A stretch of 17,211 bases of DNA, taken from NCBI GenBank assembly GCA_007121755.1, contig SKJZ01000058.1:1-17211 (forward strand). The letters run 5' to 3'. How positions within the stretch are numbered: position 1 is the stretch's first letter; each line of letters starts with the position of its first letter. A model generated the notes under the pieces. It was not told the DNA's origin. It made no database searches and saw only the letters and a program-made list of their open reading frames with translations. A program made the translations under genes and the position numbers. Source of the stretch: Halorhodospira sp. (GTDB lineage Bacteria; Pseudomonadota; Gammaproteobacteria; Nitrococcales; Halorhodospiraceae). Of the stretch, positions 7,596 through 14,795 are shown piece after piece.

Positions 7596-8069
7596 ATGTT
7601 GCGAACGGTCCGTGGAGTAGGTGTTCGGGGGGTGATCGCGGTAGCCGCTCTATTGGTTACGGTGGTGGCTACTGCCGGTGATGAATTGCGCATCCACGAT
7701 GCGTGGATGCCCGAGGTTCCGCCCGTAGCCCGGGCAGTGGCGGGGTACATGACGCTGGAGAACCATGGTGATGAGCCGTGGGTTCTAATCGGCGCGGGGA
7801 GCCACCGGTTCGACAAGGTAATGGTCCACTCGACGGTGGAAGAGTCCGGTGTCGCCCGGATGGTCCATGAAGACGAGGTCGTGATCCCGCCGGGAGAGAC
7901 GGTTGCATTCGATCCCGGTGGGCTTCATCTGATGTTGATAGGTCCGCACAAGCCTCTGGATCGGGGAGAGAGCGTGGATATCATTCTCGTCTTTCAGGGC
8001 GGCGCCGAGGTGCCGGTGCGTTTCAGAGTCGGAAAAAAGAGGGTTGGGGAAGGGGAGCACACCCCCTAA
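7596..8069 (+). CDS. PCuAC-type periplasmic copper(I) chaperone
   Basis: PCuAC proteins bind Cu(I) with Met and His residues in the periplasm and load copper into the CuA site, working with SCO. The 157-residue product has a signal peptide (hydrophobic residues 13-27). The family pattern is visible: HDAW near the mature N-terminus, AGYMTLENHG, VMVHSTVEESGVARM, then GGLHLMLIGPHKPL. The ATG at 7596 is preferred over the in-frame ATG at 7575 because AAGGAG (7584-7589) sits six bases before it. It is convergent with the ctaA gene downstream. Together with the SCO gene it forms a CuA assembly pair. Confidence 0.9.
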   Translation: MLRTVRGVGVRGVIAVAALLVTVVATAGDELRIHDAWMPEVPPVARAVAGYMTLENHGDEPWVLIGAGSHRFDKVMVHSTVEESGVARMVHEDEVVIPPGETVAFDPGGLHLMLIGPHKPLDRGESVDIILVFQGGAEVPVRFRVGKKRVGEGEHTP

Positions 8070-8078
8070 GGTGCCCCC
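8052..8078. terminator. Possible terminator hairpin at the end of the PCuAC gene
   Basis: GGGG-A-GCAC (8052-8060) can pair with GTGCCCCC (8071-8078), leaving one bulged A and a 10-base loop that spans the stop codon. It lies in the convergent gap before ctaA. There is no T-run on the plus side, so support is weak. A second short stem, CCTCC/GGAGG at 8135-8150, lies next to the ctaA stop. Confidence 0.3.
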
Positions 8079-8151
8079 AAGGGACCACTGAAAAGCGATG
8101 CCCCTTATGCCCGGGCGTCCGGAGTCACGGTCGGCCTCCTTTCCTGGAGGT

Positions 8152-9297
8152 TCATGATGCCAGACGCGCCGCCAACTCCTTGGCTGACAACGGGGCAGCC
8201 GCCGGGCCCCGCGCCGGCAAACGCATTTGGTGGAGCACGACTACCAACACTGTCAGCACGACCACGGCGCCGCCCTGGTGGGCGGCCGCCAGCGGTGTGG
8301 GGACAAAGAGCAGCAGTGTCGCCACGCCCAACGTCGCCTGCAGAAGGATGGCTAGCGGCGCGAGGTGGAGCGTGGTCCTTGTCACGTTATTGAACCGCTC
8401 GGTATGGCGGAGGGCGCCCGCGATCCAGAGCGCGATGACTGCCGCGGTGGTCAGCAGCGCCAGTACCCGGTGGTTGAATTGAACCGAAGCGAGGTTCTCG
8501 AACAGATTCCGCCACGCCGGATCCAAGTACCAGTACCCGTCCGGGATCCAGTGGCCCGCCATGGTGGGAAAGGTGTTGTAGGCGTATCCTGCTTTCAGCC
8601 CGGCCACGAAGGCGCCGGAAACCATGGTCGCGACCACCAGGACAATGGCCCCGAAGGTGAGCCACCAGTACCGGGTCAGCGCCGGCGAGACTTCCTGAGC
8701 GCGCGGAGACAGGAGGTCGAGGGCCACCCAGAGGACAAAGACGTAGATCACCATGGCCAGCGAGAAGTGCGCGGTTAGCCGGTAGGGGCTGACAAAGGGG
8801 TCTTCCGCCAGCCCGCTCATGACCATGTACCAACCCATGACGCCCTGCAGCCCGCCCAGCACGAACATCGCCAATAGTTTGGGGATCAGTTGCAGTGGGA
8901 TCCGTCGGCGGATTAAGAAGTATAGGAACGGTAGTAAGAAAAGAAGCCCAATCATGCGGCCGACCATCCGATGGCCGTACTCGAACCAGAAAATGGTCTT
9001 GAAGTCCCCTAGCGACATTCCGGTGTTGATGTGAATGTACTCGGGGGACTGCCGGTACATCTCGAATAGGCGCAGCCATTGCGCCTCGGAGAGGGGGGGC
9101 ACCACACCGAGCAGCGGTTGCCAATCGACCATGGACAACCCTGATCCGGTTAGCCTGGTCACGCCGCCCAGGACCGTGATCCCGAATACCGCGGCGCAGA
9201 TTACCAAGAGCCATATGCCGATCTGGCGCCGGTGATCCGGGCGCCACCCCGACCCCTCACGGCCAAAGCTGTCGGCAGCAGATGCGTTACCCCCCAT
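8152..9297 (-). CDS. ctaA: Heme A synthase CtaA/COX15
   Basis: CtaA is an integral membrane enzyme that oxidises a methyl group of heme O to the formyl group of heme A. It has about eight transmembrane helices in two related halves. The COX15-type signature NTGMSLGDFKTIFWFEYGHR is present, with the catalytic glutamate E106 and heme ligand H109. Later histidines appear in TAHFSLAM, FNHRVLAL and AAHQGG, so all four expected ligands are there. Start choice: GGAGG at 9308-9304 directly abuts an ATG at 9303 but is six bases before the ATG at 9297, so 9297 is preferred. It overlaps the upstream gene by 11 bases. Its presence means that a heme A enzyme is made, most likely the reductase encoded at 11192-13671. 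Confidence 0.93.
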   Translation of the reverse strand: MGGNASAADSFGREGSGWRPDHRRQIGIWLLVICAAVFGITVLGGVTRLTGSGLSMVDWQPLLGVVPPLSEAQWLRLFEMYRQSPEYIHINTGMSLGDFKTIFWFEYGHRMVGRMIGLLFLLPFLYFLIRRRIPLQLIPKLLAMFVLGGLQGVMGWYMVMSGLAEDPFVSPYRLTAHFSLAMVIYVFVLWVALDLLSPRAQEVSPALTRYWWLTFGAIVLVVATMVSGAFVAGLKAGYAYNTFPTMAGHWIPDGYWYLDPAWRNLFENLASVQFNHRVLALLTTAAVIALWIAGALRHTERFNNVTRTTLHLAPLAILLQATLGVATLLLFVPTPLAAAHQGGAVVVLTVLVVVLHQMRLPARGPAAAPLSAKELAARLAS

Positions 9298-10228
9298 GAC
9301 CATCCTCCGCGAAGACCGGCCGCCAAAACGGTATTATCCATACCGCCATAGCGAGAGCCAGTACGTAGTGCCCGAAAACAGCCCGTAGATCGAGCGCTGT
9401 GACCACGGACAACAAACCACTGGCCACGGTTGCGGCAGCCAGCCCGATCAATACGCTTCCCCAGAACTTCAGCCCACTGCGCCACCCTGCGGCGCCCAAG
9501 ATCATCGCCCCGGCGGCGGTCGCGAAACCGAGAGCGCGATGGGCCGTGTGGAGCCCGCCCATGTTGTCGCCCCGCAGCACCATCCCGGCCGCATCAATCT
9601 CCAGCGTTCCCCAAGCGGCGAGCAACTCTTCCCATAGCGCCCAGGGGCGGTCGCAACCGCCCCAAACGGGGCACGCCAAGCCCCCGAAATTGGCGCTTAA
9701 CAGGAATCCGGCAACTAGTTGCAAGCTGAGGAGTCCCACGAGAACCGCCGCACCGAGCCGCAGGCCGGACCGAGGCCCGGGGAGAGCGCGGCAAAGGTTG
9801 ACACGCGGGCACAACAGCCGCGCCGATAACGCTACCAGTGCGACTCCCCCGGCGGCATTCGCCACTACCACAGAGGGTTCGTGGAGCGTGGCGGAGCGGA
9901 GACCGAGAACCGCCAAGCCCAGGGTGATCGCCCCCAGCGCGCCGATTCCCCACCAGTCTTGCGGACGGCGACGCCATGCGGCGGTGGCCACCAGAGCGAT
10001 GACCGCGAGGCCGAGGCTCGAGGCGAGAACCCGGTGGGCCCCCACGGCCCACTGCGGTGCGTGATCGGCGGGTGTGTCCACGCCGCCGATTGCGCCGTAT
10101 TGGGCGGTGGTATCTATGTCTCCCAGCCCCGCGTTGACGTGCCTAACGAACGCGCTAACAAAGACCAACGCGACCGCTAACGCAAAAACGGTGGCGATCA
10201 GAGCGGTTTGGGCGGTGCGTCCGGACAT
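9287..10228 (-). CDS. Divergent CtaA/COX15-like membrane protein
   Basis: The product is a 313-residue integral membrane protein with about eight helices, related to CtaA. H65 (GAHR), the histidine in LHTAHRALG and that in FGHYVLA match three of the four heme ligands. At the fourth, canonical AHLLGG becomes V-A-N124-A-A-GG. No glutamate lies three residues before H65 (V62 instead), and the first-loop cysteines are absent, while a later pair, C-P-V-W-G-G-C, keeps the spacing of the second CtaA cysteine pair. It therefore looks like a heme-binding paralogue that may not catalyse the normal reaction. It overlaps the true ctaA downstream, so they are probably co-translated. It could be an assembly partner or a modified heme enzyme; this is inference. 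Confidence 0.75.
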   Translation of the reverse strand: MSGRTAQTALIATVFALAVALVFVSAFVRHVNAGLGDIDTTAQYGAIGGVDTPADHAPQWAVGAHRVLASSLGLAVIALVATAAWRRRPQDWWGIGALGAITLGLAVLGLRSATLHEPSVVVANAAGGVALVALSARLLCPRVNLCRALPGPRSGLRLGAAVLVGLLSLQLVAGFLLSANFGGLACPVWGGCDRPWALWEELLAAWGTLEIDAAGMVLRGDNMGGLHTAHRALGFATAAGAMILGAAGWRSGLKFWGSVLIGLAAATVASGLLSVVTALDLRAVFGHYVLALAMAVWIIPFWRPVFAEDGHGG

Positions 10229-10265
10229 TGCCTACCTGCCGGCCGGAAGAGGAGCCGCCGGCGCT

Positions 10266-10904
10266 TTACTCTTCATTAAGTACTAGGGTCCCGCGCACCA
10301 GGCGAACCGGTTTCGCTTGATCCTTGCCGTCCACCCGATCGTGGCCGTAGCGCATATTCCAAGCCCAGGCGCCCTGGGGATACGTGCGGTAGGTCTCCGT
10401 CGTCCAATGCTCCCCATCCACCATGTATGGGAAGTGCTCCGTGGGCGCGCGTGGACCCGGTGGCGGGACGGTCGGGTCGTGAATGGTCTCGAAATCCACA
10501 CGGTCCGCGATACGCCAATCGCGGTAGCCGCACAGCCCGGCGTCGTTCACGGCTTCAACGAAACCTTCGGTATCGCAGCGGCTCCCTTCACAGTCGCCGC
10601 CGTCGCGAACGCCGGGTTGGTTGCGGTGAATCGCTTCATCCGTGCTGAACCAAGTGTACGTGTTATCCCGATGATGGAGTCCCGGTTCCATGCTCTTCGC
10701 TTCCCACGTAAGCCCGGTCCGCAGGTCTTCGATGCAAGCCCAACCGCCAGGCGCCGTGGGCTCTTCAATCGGCGAGCCATCGCCGGCCAGTAGCTGGAAC
10801 TGAAAGTCCGGCCTTTCCGGAGGCGGCCGTTCGCAAGCGGACATACCGAGCGCGGCCCCGACCCCGACCAGGAGCGTGGCCAAGGTTCCACTGTTAGCTT
10901 TCAT
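10266..10904 (-). CDS. DUF1566 (Lcl C-terminal-like) lipoprotein
   Basis: The product is a 212-residue predicted lipoprotein with lipobox MSAC (C24). The body shows the DUF1566 pattern: W-x-C-I-x-D near the start, TGLTWE, TYTW, C-x-x-GYRDWRIAD in the middle and a terminal PVRLVRG. Cysteine-rich stretches (GGDCEGSRC) suggest disulfides in the periplasm. The family resembles C-type-lectin-like folds and has no settled function. It heads a minus-strand group with the two CtaA-like genes, 37 bases upstream of the paralogue, so a link to respiratory enzyme assembly is possible but unproven. The ribosome site is weak. Confidence 0.78.
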   Translation of the reverse strand: MKANSGTLATLLVGVGAALGMSACERPPPERPDFQFQLLAGDGSPIEEPTAPGGWACIEDLRTGLTWEAKSMEPGLHHRDNTYTWFSTDEAIHRNQPGVRDGGDCEGSRCDTEGFVEAVNDAGLCGYRDWRIADRVDFETIHDPTVPPPGPRAPTEHFPYMVDGEHWTTETYRTYPQGAWAWNMRYGHDRVDGKDQAKPVRLVRGTLVLNEE

Positions 10905-11191
10905 GATGCTAATCCGAATCCCATTTGATTGTGGCCAATAAAGCAGCGCGGGACTATAGCCCGCAAGGGGGTGCGCTGCATAGCCGCAGGCAGGGCCGAT
11001 TCAAAGTTGTGAAGTCCTTGCTCTGGATCAACGATTGATCCCCCGGACCGCATTACCGTAGGGATCGCTAAAACTGGGCCGACGGCCCGAATGTCCCTGC
11101 GCATCGCCTGACGAGTGATCCAATGGCGGGGCCGGGGGCGGAGATTGTGCCTGAACGGCTACATGAACAAGATCGCAGGGGGAAGTCGACT
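10905..11191. promoter_or_regulatory. Divergent promoter region between the ctaA group and the reductase operon
   Basis: This 287-base gap must hold promoters for both directions and has no convincing gene. TATAGT on the minus strand (10958-10953) is a good -10 for the lipoprotein gene, within an inverted repeat GCGGG-N7-CCCGC, but it has no clear -35. A partial FNR/DNR-like site, TTGAT-TGTG-GCCAA (10925-10938), matches 8 of 10 positions. A perfect palindrome lies at 11025-11041 (annotated separately). I could not assign a plus-strand -10/-35 with confidence. Confidence 0.5.
11025..11041. promoter_or_regulatory. 17-base perfect palindrome, candidate operator
   Basis: GGATCAA and TTGATCC form perfect 7-base arms around CGA, about 150 bases before the reductase operon. 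The half-sites resemble FNR-family halves, but the arms are in the opposite order (ATCAA first), so it is not a normal FNR box. It may be the site of an unidentified dimeric regulator. Confidence 0.4.
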
Positions 11192-11359
11192 ATGGCTGAA
11201 GAGCAGAAAAAAGAAGAGCAGGAAGAGCGCGTTCCGGTGATGCAGCGGGTGTTGGATAACCCGTTCCTGCTGCTGTTTCTTGGGATTACCGTCCCTACGG
11301 TCTTCTACATCGTCTGGGGCATCATGGAGATCGTCTCCATCCCGTTGGTCCAGTCGTGA
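11192..11359 (+). CDS. Single-helix subunit IIa-like protein of the ba3-type reductase
   Basis: The product is a 55-residue protein with a charged, glutamate- and lysine-rich N-terminus (residues 1-16) and one transmembrane helix (about 24-48). Small one-helix subunits (subunit IIa, CbaD type) accompany B-type heme-copper reductases and replace the second helix missing from their subunit II. The ATG at 11192 follows AGGGGGAAG (11177-11185); a longer frame from 11123 lacks such a site and adds no recognisable sequence. It is the first gene of an operon with subunits II and I, 47 bases upstream of the former. The call rests on size, topology and position, since such small proteins carry little sequence signature. 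Confidence 0.78.
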   Translation: MAEEQKKEEQEERVPVMQRVLDNPFLLLFLGITVPTVFYIVWGIMEIVSIPLVQS

Positions 11360-11406
11360 GGCCGGGACCGGACGAAAATCAATCATTGCGAATGTGAGGG
11401 GGGTCC

Positions 11407-11949
11407 ATGAGCGCATTACAACCGCCTGCCCAACGGATCTGGTGGAACCAGCCGGTGGAGCGCGCCGAACTGATGTGGATCGGCATCGCGCTGGTCTGGT
11501 GTCTGATCATGTTCTTCATGATGCCGTTCTGGCACGTCTTCGGTAACCAGAACTACTCCGGCGAGGCGTACCGCACGACGCCGGAACAGTTCTCGGCGAA
11601 GGTCGAGGAGATGGTCGAGCAGTACACCGTGCGGCATGAAACAGCCCGCAACTACCCGGTGGTGCAGCCGCCGGCGGGCAGCGACATCTATCTGCTCGCC
11701 CGGTTGTGGGAGTGGTATCCGATTCTCGAGTTGAAGGCGGGGGAGACCTACCGGCTGAACATGTCTTCCATGGATTGGCAGCACGGGCTGTCCATTCAGC
11801 CGATCAACATCAACTCCCAAGTACTGCCGGGTTACCAGAAGGTGCTGACCATAACGCCGACCGAACCCGGCGAGTACGCCCTGGTATGCAATGAGTACTG
11901 CGGCGTGCTCCACCACGCCATGCTCGGCAAGATCTACGTCACCGAATAA
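11407..11949 (+). CDS. CuA-containing subunit II of ba3-type heme-copper reductase
   Basis: Subunit II accepts electrons from a periplasmic cytochrome c at its binuclear CuA centre and passes them to the low-spin heme of subunit I. One N-terminal transmembrane helix (about residues 21-43) is followed by a periplasmic cupredoxin domain, the usual layout of the B family. CuA ligands are complete: H126 (DWQHG), C161, E163 (backbone ligand), C165, H169 and M172 in CNEYCGVLHHAM. The start at 11407 has a G-rich ribosome site (GAGGGGGG) just upstream. The two SCO proteins and the PCuAC in this window are probably its copper-loading factors. No fused cytochrome c domain is present, so an external donor is needed. 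Confidence 0.94.
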   Translation: MSALQPPAQRIWWNQPVERAELMWIGIALVWCLIMFFMMPFWHVFGNQNYSGEAYRTTPEQFSAKVEEMVEQYTVRHETARNYPVVQPPAGSDIYLLARLWEWYPILELKAGETYRLNMSSMDWQHGLSIQPININSQVLPGYQKVLTITPTEPGEYALVCNEYCGVLHHAMLGKIYVTE

Positions 11950-11970
11950 TAAAGGAGAGGGGCCATCACA

Positions 11971-13671
11971 ATGAGTGATCAATTTCGCATCTGCCCTCGC
12001 TCCGGCCTGGCTCTGCACAAGCCTGCAGAGACGCTGATCAAGGCCAACGCCGTGGCGGCGGTGGTCTTTTTGTTGGTCGGCGGTGCGCTGGGGCTGTTGG
12101 TCGCGCTGACCCGCTGGCCAGCGGTTCAGATCCTGGGGCCGGAAACGTTCTATCAGGCATTGACCGGACACGGCGTTGTTACCCTGCTGGTCTGGGTTAT
12201 CTTCTTCGAAGTCGCCGTACTCTATTTCTGCTCGTCGGTGCTGTTGCGTTGCCGGCTGGCGACGCCGAAGATCGGGTGGGTGGCTTTCGCGCTGATGATG
12301 ATCGGCGCCGCCACTACCGCGGTGGCGATTCTCCAGGGCGGGTCCTCGGTCATGTTCACGTCTTACGTGCCCATGCCCGCGGCGCCGCACTTCTATCTGG
12401 GGCTGATCCTGTTTGCCGTCGGCGCGTTGCTGGCCTGCTTCATCTTCCTCGGCACCCTGGTCATCGCCAAGGAGGAGAAGACCTATGAAGGCTCCCTTCC
12501 GCTGGTGACTTTCGGTGCGTTGACGGCGGCTATTATCGCCATCTTCACCATCGCCTCCGGCGCGGTGATCCTGGTTCCGACCTTCCTGTGGTCGATCGGC
12601 TATATCAGCGAAATCGATCCGCTGATGTACCGTGTCATCTGGTGGGCCATGGGGCACTCGTCGCAGCAGATTAACGTCGCGGCGATGGTCTCCGTTTGGT
12701 ACGCTATCGCGGCGCTGGTATTCGGCGCCAAGCCGCTCTCCGAGAAGGTCAGCCGCGGTGCGTTCTTGCTCTATATCCTCTTCATCTGTATCGCCTCGGC
12801 TCACCACCTTCTGGTCGATCCGGGACTCGGTACTGAGTGGAAGATCTTCAACACCAGCTACGCCATGTACCTGGCGGTTCTGGCCAGCATGATTCACGGC
12901 CTGACCGTGCCGGGCGCGATTGAGGTCGCGCAGCGTGAGAAGGGCCTGGACAATGGGCTGTTCGAATGGCTGCGCAAGGCGCCGTGGGGCAACCCGATCT
13001 TCTCGGGCATGTTCATCTCGCTGGTCGGCTTCGGCTTCCTCGGCGGGATCTCCGGCGTAGTCATGGGTGCTGAGCAGATCAACTTCCTGATCCACAACAC
13101 CATCTATGTGCCCGGCCACTTCCACGGCACGGTCGCATTGGGCACCACCCTGGCCTTCATGGCGATCACGTACTGGCTGGTGCCGGTGCTTTTCCGCCGT
13201 GAAATCTTCCTGCCGAAGCTGGCCCAGTGGCAGCCGTACCTGTTCGGTATCGGCACCGCCCTGTCCGCCTTCTTCATGATGGGGGCCGGCACCGTCGGCG
13301 TCTCCCGGCGGCACTGGGATATGGCCTTCGCCGGCTCCGCGGTGGAGTGGGACTATCCCGGCGTGGCCTACACCATGATGGCGCTGAACGGCGTCAGCGC
13401 GGTGATCGCCGTCCTCGGCGGCGCGGCGTTTGTCATCGTAATCGTTGGTACTATCCTCTTCGGCAAGAAGATCGAGGAGCCCAGCGAGTACAAGGCGGCG
13501 CAGCCGTCGGTTCTGGCCCGTCCGCAGGATACCGGTGGGCACGGTAATGTCGGCGTGGCCGGCTTCACCGCGCCGGGAACCTTTGTCCTCGCACTGGTGC
13601 TGCTGGTCGTCTTCGTAGTTTACTACTTCATCAACTACGGATACTTGGCGACCGTTTGGCACTTCAGCTAA
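11971..13671 (+). CDS. B-type (ba3-like) heme-copper reductase catalytic subunit I with active-site Tyr replaced by Gln; probable NO reductase
   Basis: The 566-residue integral membrane protein has about 13 helices, the length of ba3 oxidase subunit I. Low-spin heme ligands are H67 and H385, the high-spin heme ligand is H383 (VPGHFHG), and CuB ligands are H229, H278 and H279. In oxygen reductases of this family the cross-linked tyrosine lies four residues after the first CuB histidine (H-P-x-V-Y); here the sequence is H229-S-S-Q-Q233. One K-channel position (Thr312 in Thermus ba3) also appears to be Ala. This loss is expected for NO reduction, which needs no tyrosyl radical, and resembles the oxidase-derived NO reductase classes proposed in the literature (eNOR/bNOR). 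Automatic annotation would call it a cytochrome c oxidase. The family is certain; NO as substrate is inference from the site and the nir neighbours. Confidence 0.9.
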   Translation: MSDQFRICPRSGLALHKPAETLIKANAVAAVVFLLVGGALGLLVALTRWPAVQILGPETFYQALTGHGVVTLLVWVIFFEVAVLYFCSSVLLRCRLATPKIGWVAFALMMIGAATTAVAILQGGSSVMFTSYVPMPAAPHFYLGLILFAVGALLACFIFLGTLVIAKEEKTYEGSLPLVTFGALTAAIIAIFTIASGAVILVPTFLWSIGYISEIDPLMYRVIWWAMGHSSQQINVAAMVSVWYAIAALVFGAKPLSEKVSRGAFLLYILFICIASAHHLLVDPGLGTEWKIFNTSYAMYLAVLASMIHGLTVPGAIEVAQREKGLDNGLFEWLRKAPWGNPIFSGMFISLVGFGFLGGISGVVMGAEQINFLIHNTIYVPGHFHGTVALGTTLAFMAITYWLVPVLFRREIFLPKLAQWQPYLFGIGTALSAFFMMGAGTVGVSRRHWDMAFAGSAVEWDYPGVAYTMMALNGVSAVIAVLGGAAFVIVIVGTILFGKKIEEPSEYKAAQPSVLARPQDTGGHGNVGVAGFTAPGTFVLALVLLVVFVVYYFINYGYLATVWHFS

Positions 13672-13682
13672 GGGTCGGGAGT

Positions 13683-13712
13683 GGAGCGGGCGCTGGCGCG
13701 CCCGCTCCTTCT
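13683..13712 (+). terminator. Strong Rho-independent terminator of the reductase operon
   Basis: GGAGCGGGCGC (13683-13693) pairs perfectly over 11 bases with GCGCCCGCTCC (13698-13708), with a TGGC loop and a following TTCT. It begins 11 bases after the subunit I stop and separates the reductase operon from ctaB. Confidence 0.85.
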
Positions 13713-13803
13713 CCTAGGTCGCTGGGAAGTGACTGACCGGAGAGCAGGGCGGGAATACCTTTCCTGGCCATAAATTGATGAAGTTGAGTATGCAGAGGCG
13801 ATC

Positions 13804-14667
13804 ATGGCGACCATGGCGGCACAGCTCTGGAGCGTCTTTAAGCTTCGCATCGGCATCACCATTGCGTTGACTGCCGTGGCGGGGCTGGCGATAACGCCCG
13901 GACCCTCCATTCCAGCTTGGCAAGTACTAGTTTTGGCGCTTGCGGTGCTGCTCTCCTCGGCGAGCGCCGGTGGATTCAATCAGTACCTGGAGCGCGACCT
14001 TGACGCGCGCATGGAGCGTACCCGTGGGCGGCCCTTCGTGACCGGCGTCTTCTCTGAAGGTCGCGGCTGGCCACTTCTTCTTTACACCATGCTTATCGTC
14101 TCGGTGGGTATGGCGGCGCTGGCCCTGAATCTGTGGGCGGCGCTTTACGTGTTTCTCGGCGCGTTTTTCTACGCCGTGGTCTATACGATCTGGCTCAAGC
14201 GCCGTAGCTGGCTGAATATCGTGCTCGGCGGTCTGGCCGGAAGCTTCGCTGTCCTTGCCGGTGCGGCCGTAGTGGATCCGAGTCTCAGCGCGCTGCCGGT
14301 GATTCTGGCCGTGGTGCTGTTCCTTTGGACCCCATCACATTTTTGGAGCTTGGCCATCGCGCTGCGTAAGGACTACGCTGCGGCCGGTGTGCCGATGTTA
14401 CCGGTGGTGGTTGGGGATCGGCGTGCGGCACAGGCCATCGTGGCGAACTCGGTGATGCTCGTCGGAGTATCGCTTATGCCCTTCTGGTTCGGTTTGGGCT
14501 GGTTCTATCTCGCTGGGGCGGTGCTAGGCGGCGTCTATTTTCTGTACAAGAACATCCAGTTGCTTCGTGATCCCTGCCCACGGCGGGCGATGGCCAGTTT
14601 CCATGCGTCATTGATGCAGTTGGTTCTGGTGCTTGGGGCAGCTGTAATCGACGCCCAGCTGTTGTGA
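13804..14667 (+). CDS. ctaB: Protoheme IX farnesyltransferase CtaB (heme O synthase)
   Basis: CtaB is a UbiA-family membrane prenyltransferase that attaches a farnesyl group to heme B to form heme O, the substrate of CtaA. The first Asp-rich motif, NQYLERDLDARMERTRGRP (residues 59-77), and the later WTPSHFWSLAIALRKDY segment are both typical. About nine hydrophobic helices are visible. The ATG at 13804 follows AGAGG (13794-13798); a second in-frame ATG at 13813 is less well placed. Since the reductase operon ends at a terminator, ctaB probably has its own promoter in the 13713-13803 gap, where I see no clear consensus. With ctaA it completes heme A synthesis for the heme-copper enzyme. The 287-aa length is normal. 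Confidence 0.93.
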   Translation: MATMAAQLWSVFKLRIGITIALTAVAGLAITPGPSIPAWQVLVLALAVLLSSASAGGFNQYLERDLDARMERTRGRPFVTGVFSEGRGWPLLLYTMLIVSVGMAALALNLWAALYVFLGAFFYAVVYTIWLKRRSWLNIVLGGLAGSFAVLAGAAVVDPSLSALPVILAVVLFLWTPSHFWSLAIALRKDYAAAGVPMLPVVVGDRRAAQAIVANSVMLVGVSLMPFWFGLGWFYLAGAVLGGVYFLYKNIQLLRDPCPRRAMASFHASLMQLVLVLGAAVIDAQLL

Positions 14668-14746
14668 ATACGGTGCCTGCTCCGCGGCTTAAGGGTGTTT
14701 TGGTTCGCGGATAGCAGGTTTAGAAAGAAGTGCTTATGTTGGTTTT

Positions 14747-14777
14747 CAGGGCCGCGGCCGGGTAGGTCGCGGCCCTG
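14747..14777 (+). terminator. Terminator-like hairpin between ctaB and SCO gene
   Basis: CAGGGCCGCG (14747-14756) pairs perfectly over 10 bases with CGCGGCCCTG (14768-14777) across an 11-base loop, followed by TGTTTAGG. The T-tract is poor. It sits 18 bases before the next start codon, so it could instead act as an attenuator in the SCO leader. Confidence 0.5.
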
Positions 14778-14795
14778 TGTTTAGGCGAGGGCATA

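Noticed and set aside
10925..10938. FNR/DNR box for the lipoprotein gene
   Set aside because: It matches 8 of 10 positions but lies downstream of the best -10 for that gene, a poor place for activation; kept only as a note in the divergent region.
11416..13662. Very long minus-strand open frame (748 codons) opposite subunits II and I
   Set aside because: It is an antisense shadow of conserved reductase genes in GC-rich DNA. Its translation is rich in Asp, His, Gln and Arg, without domains or a ribosome site.
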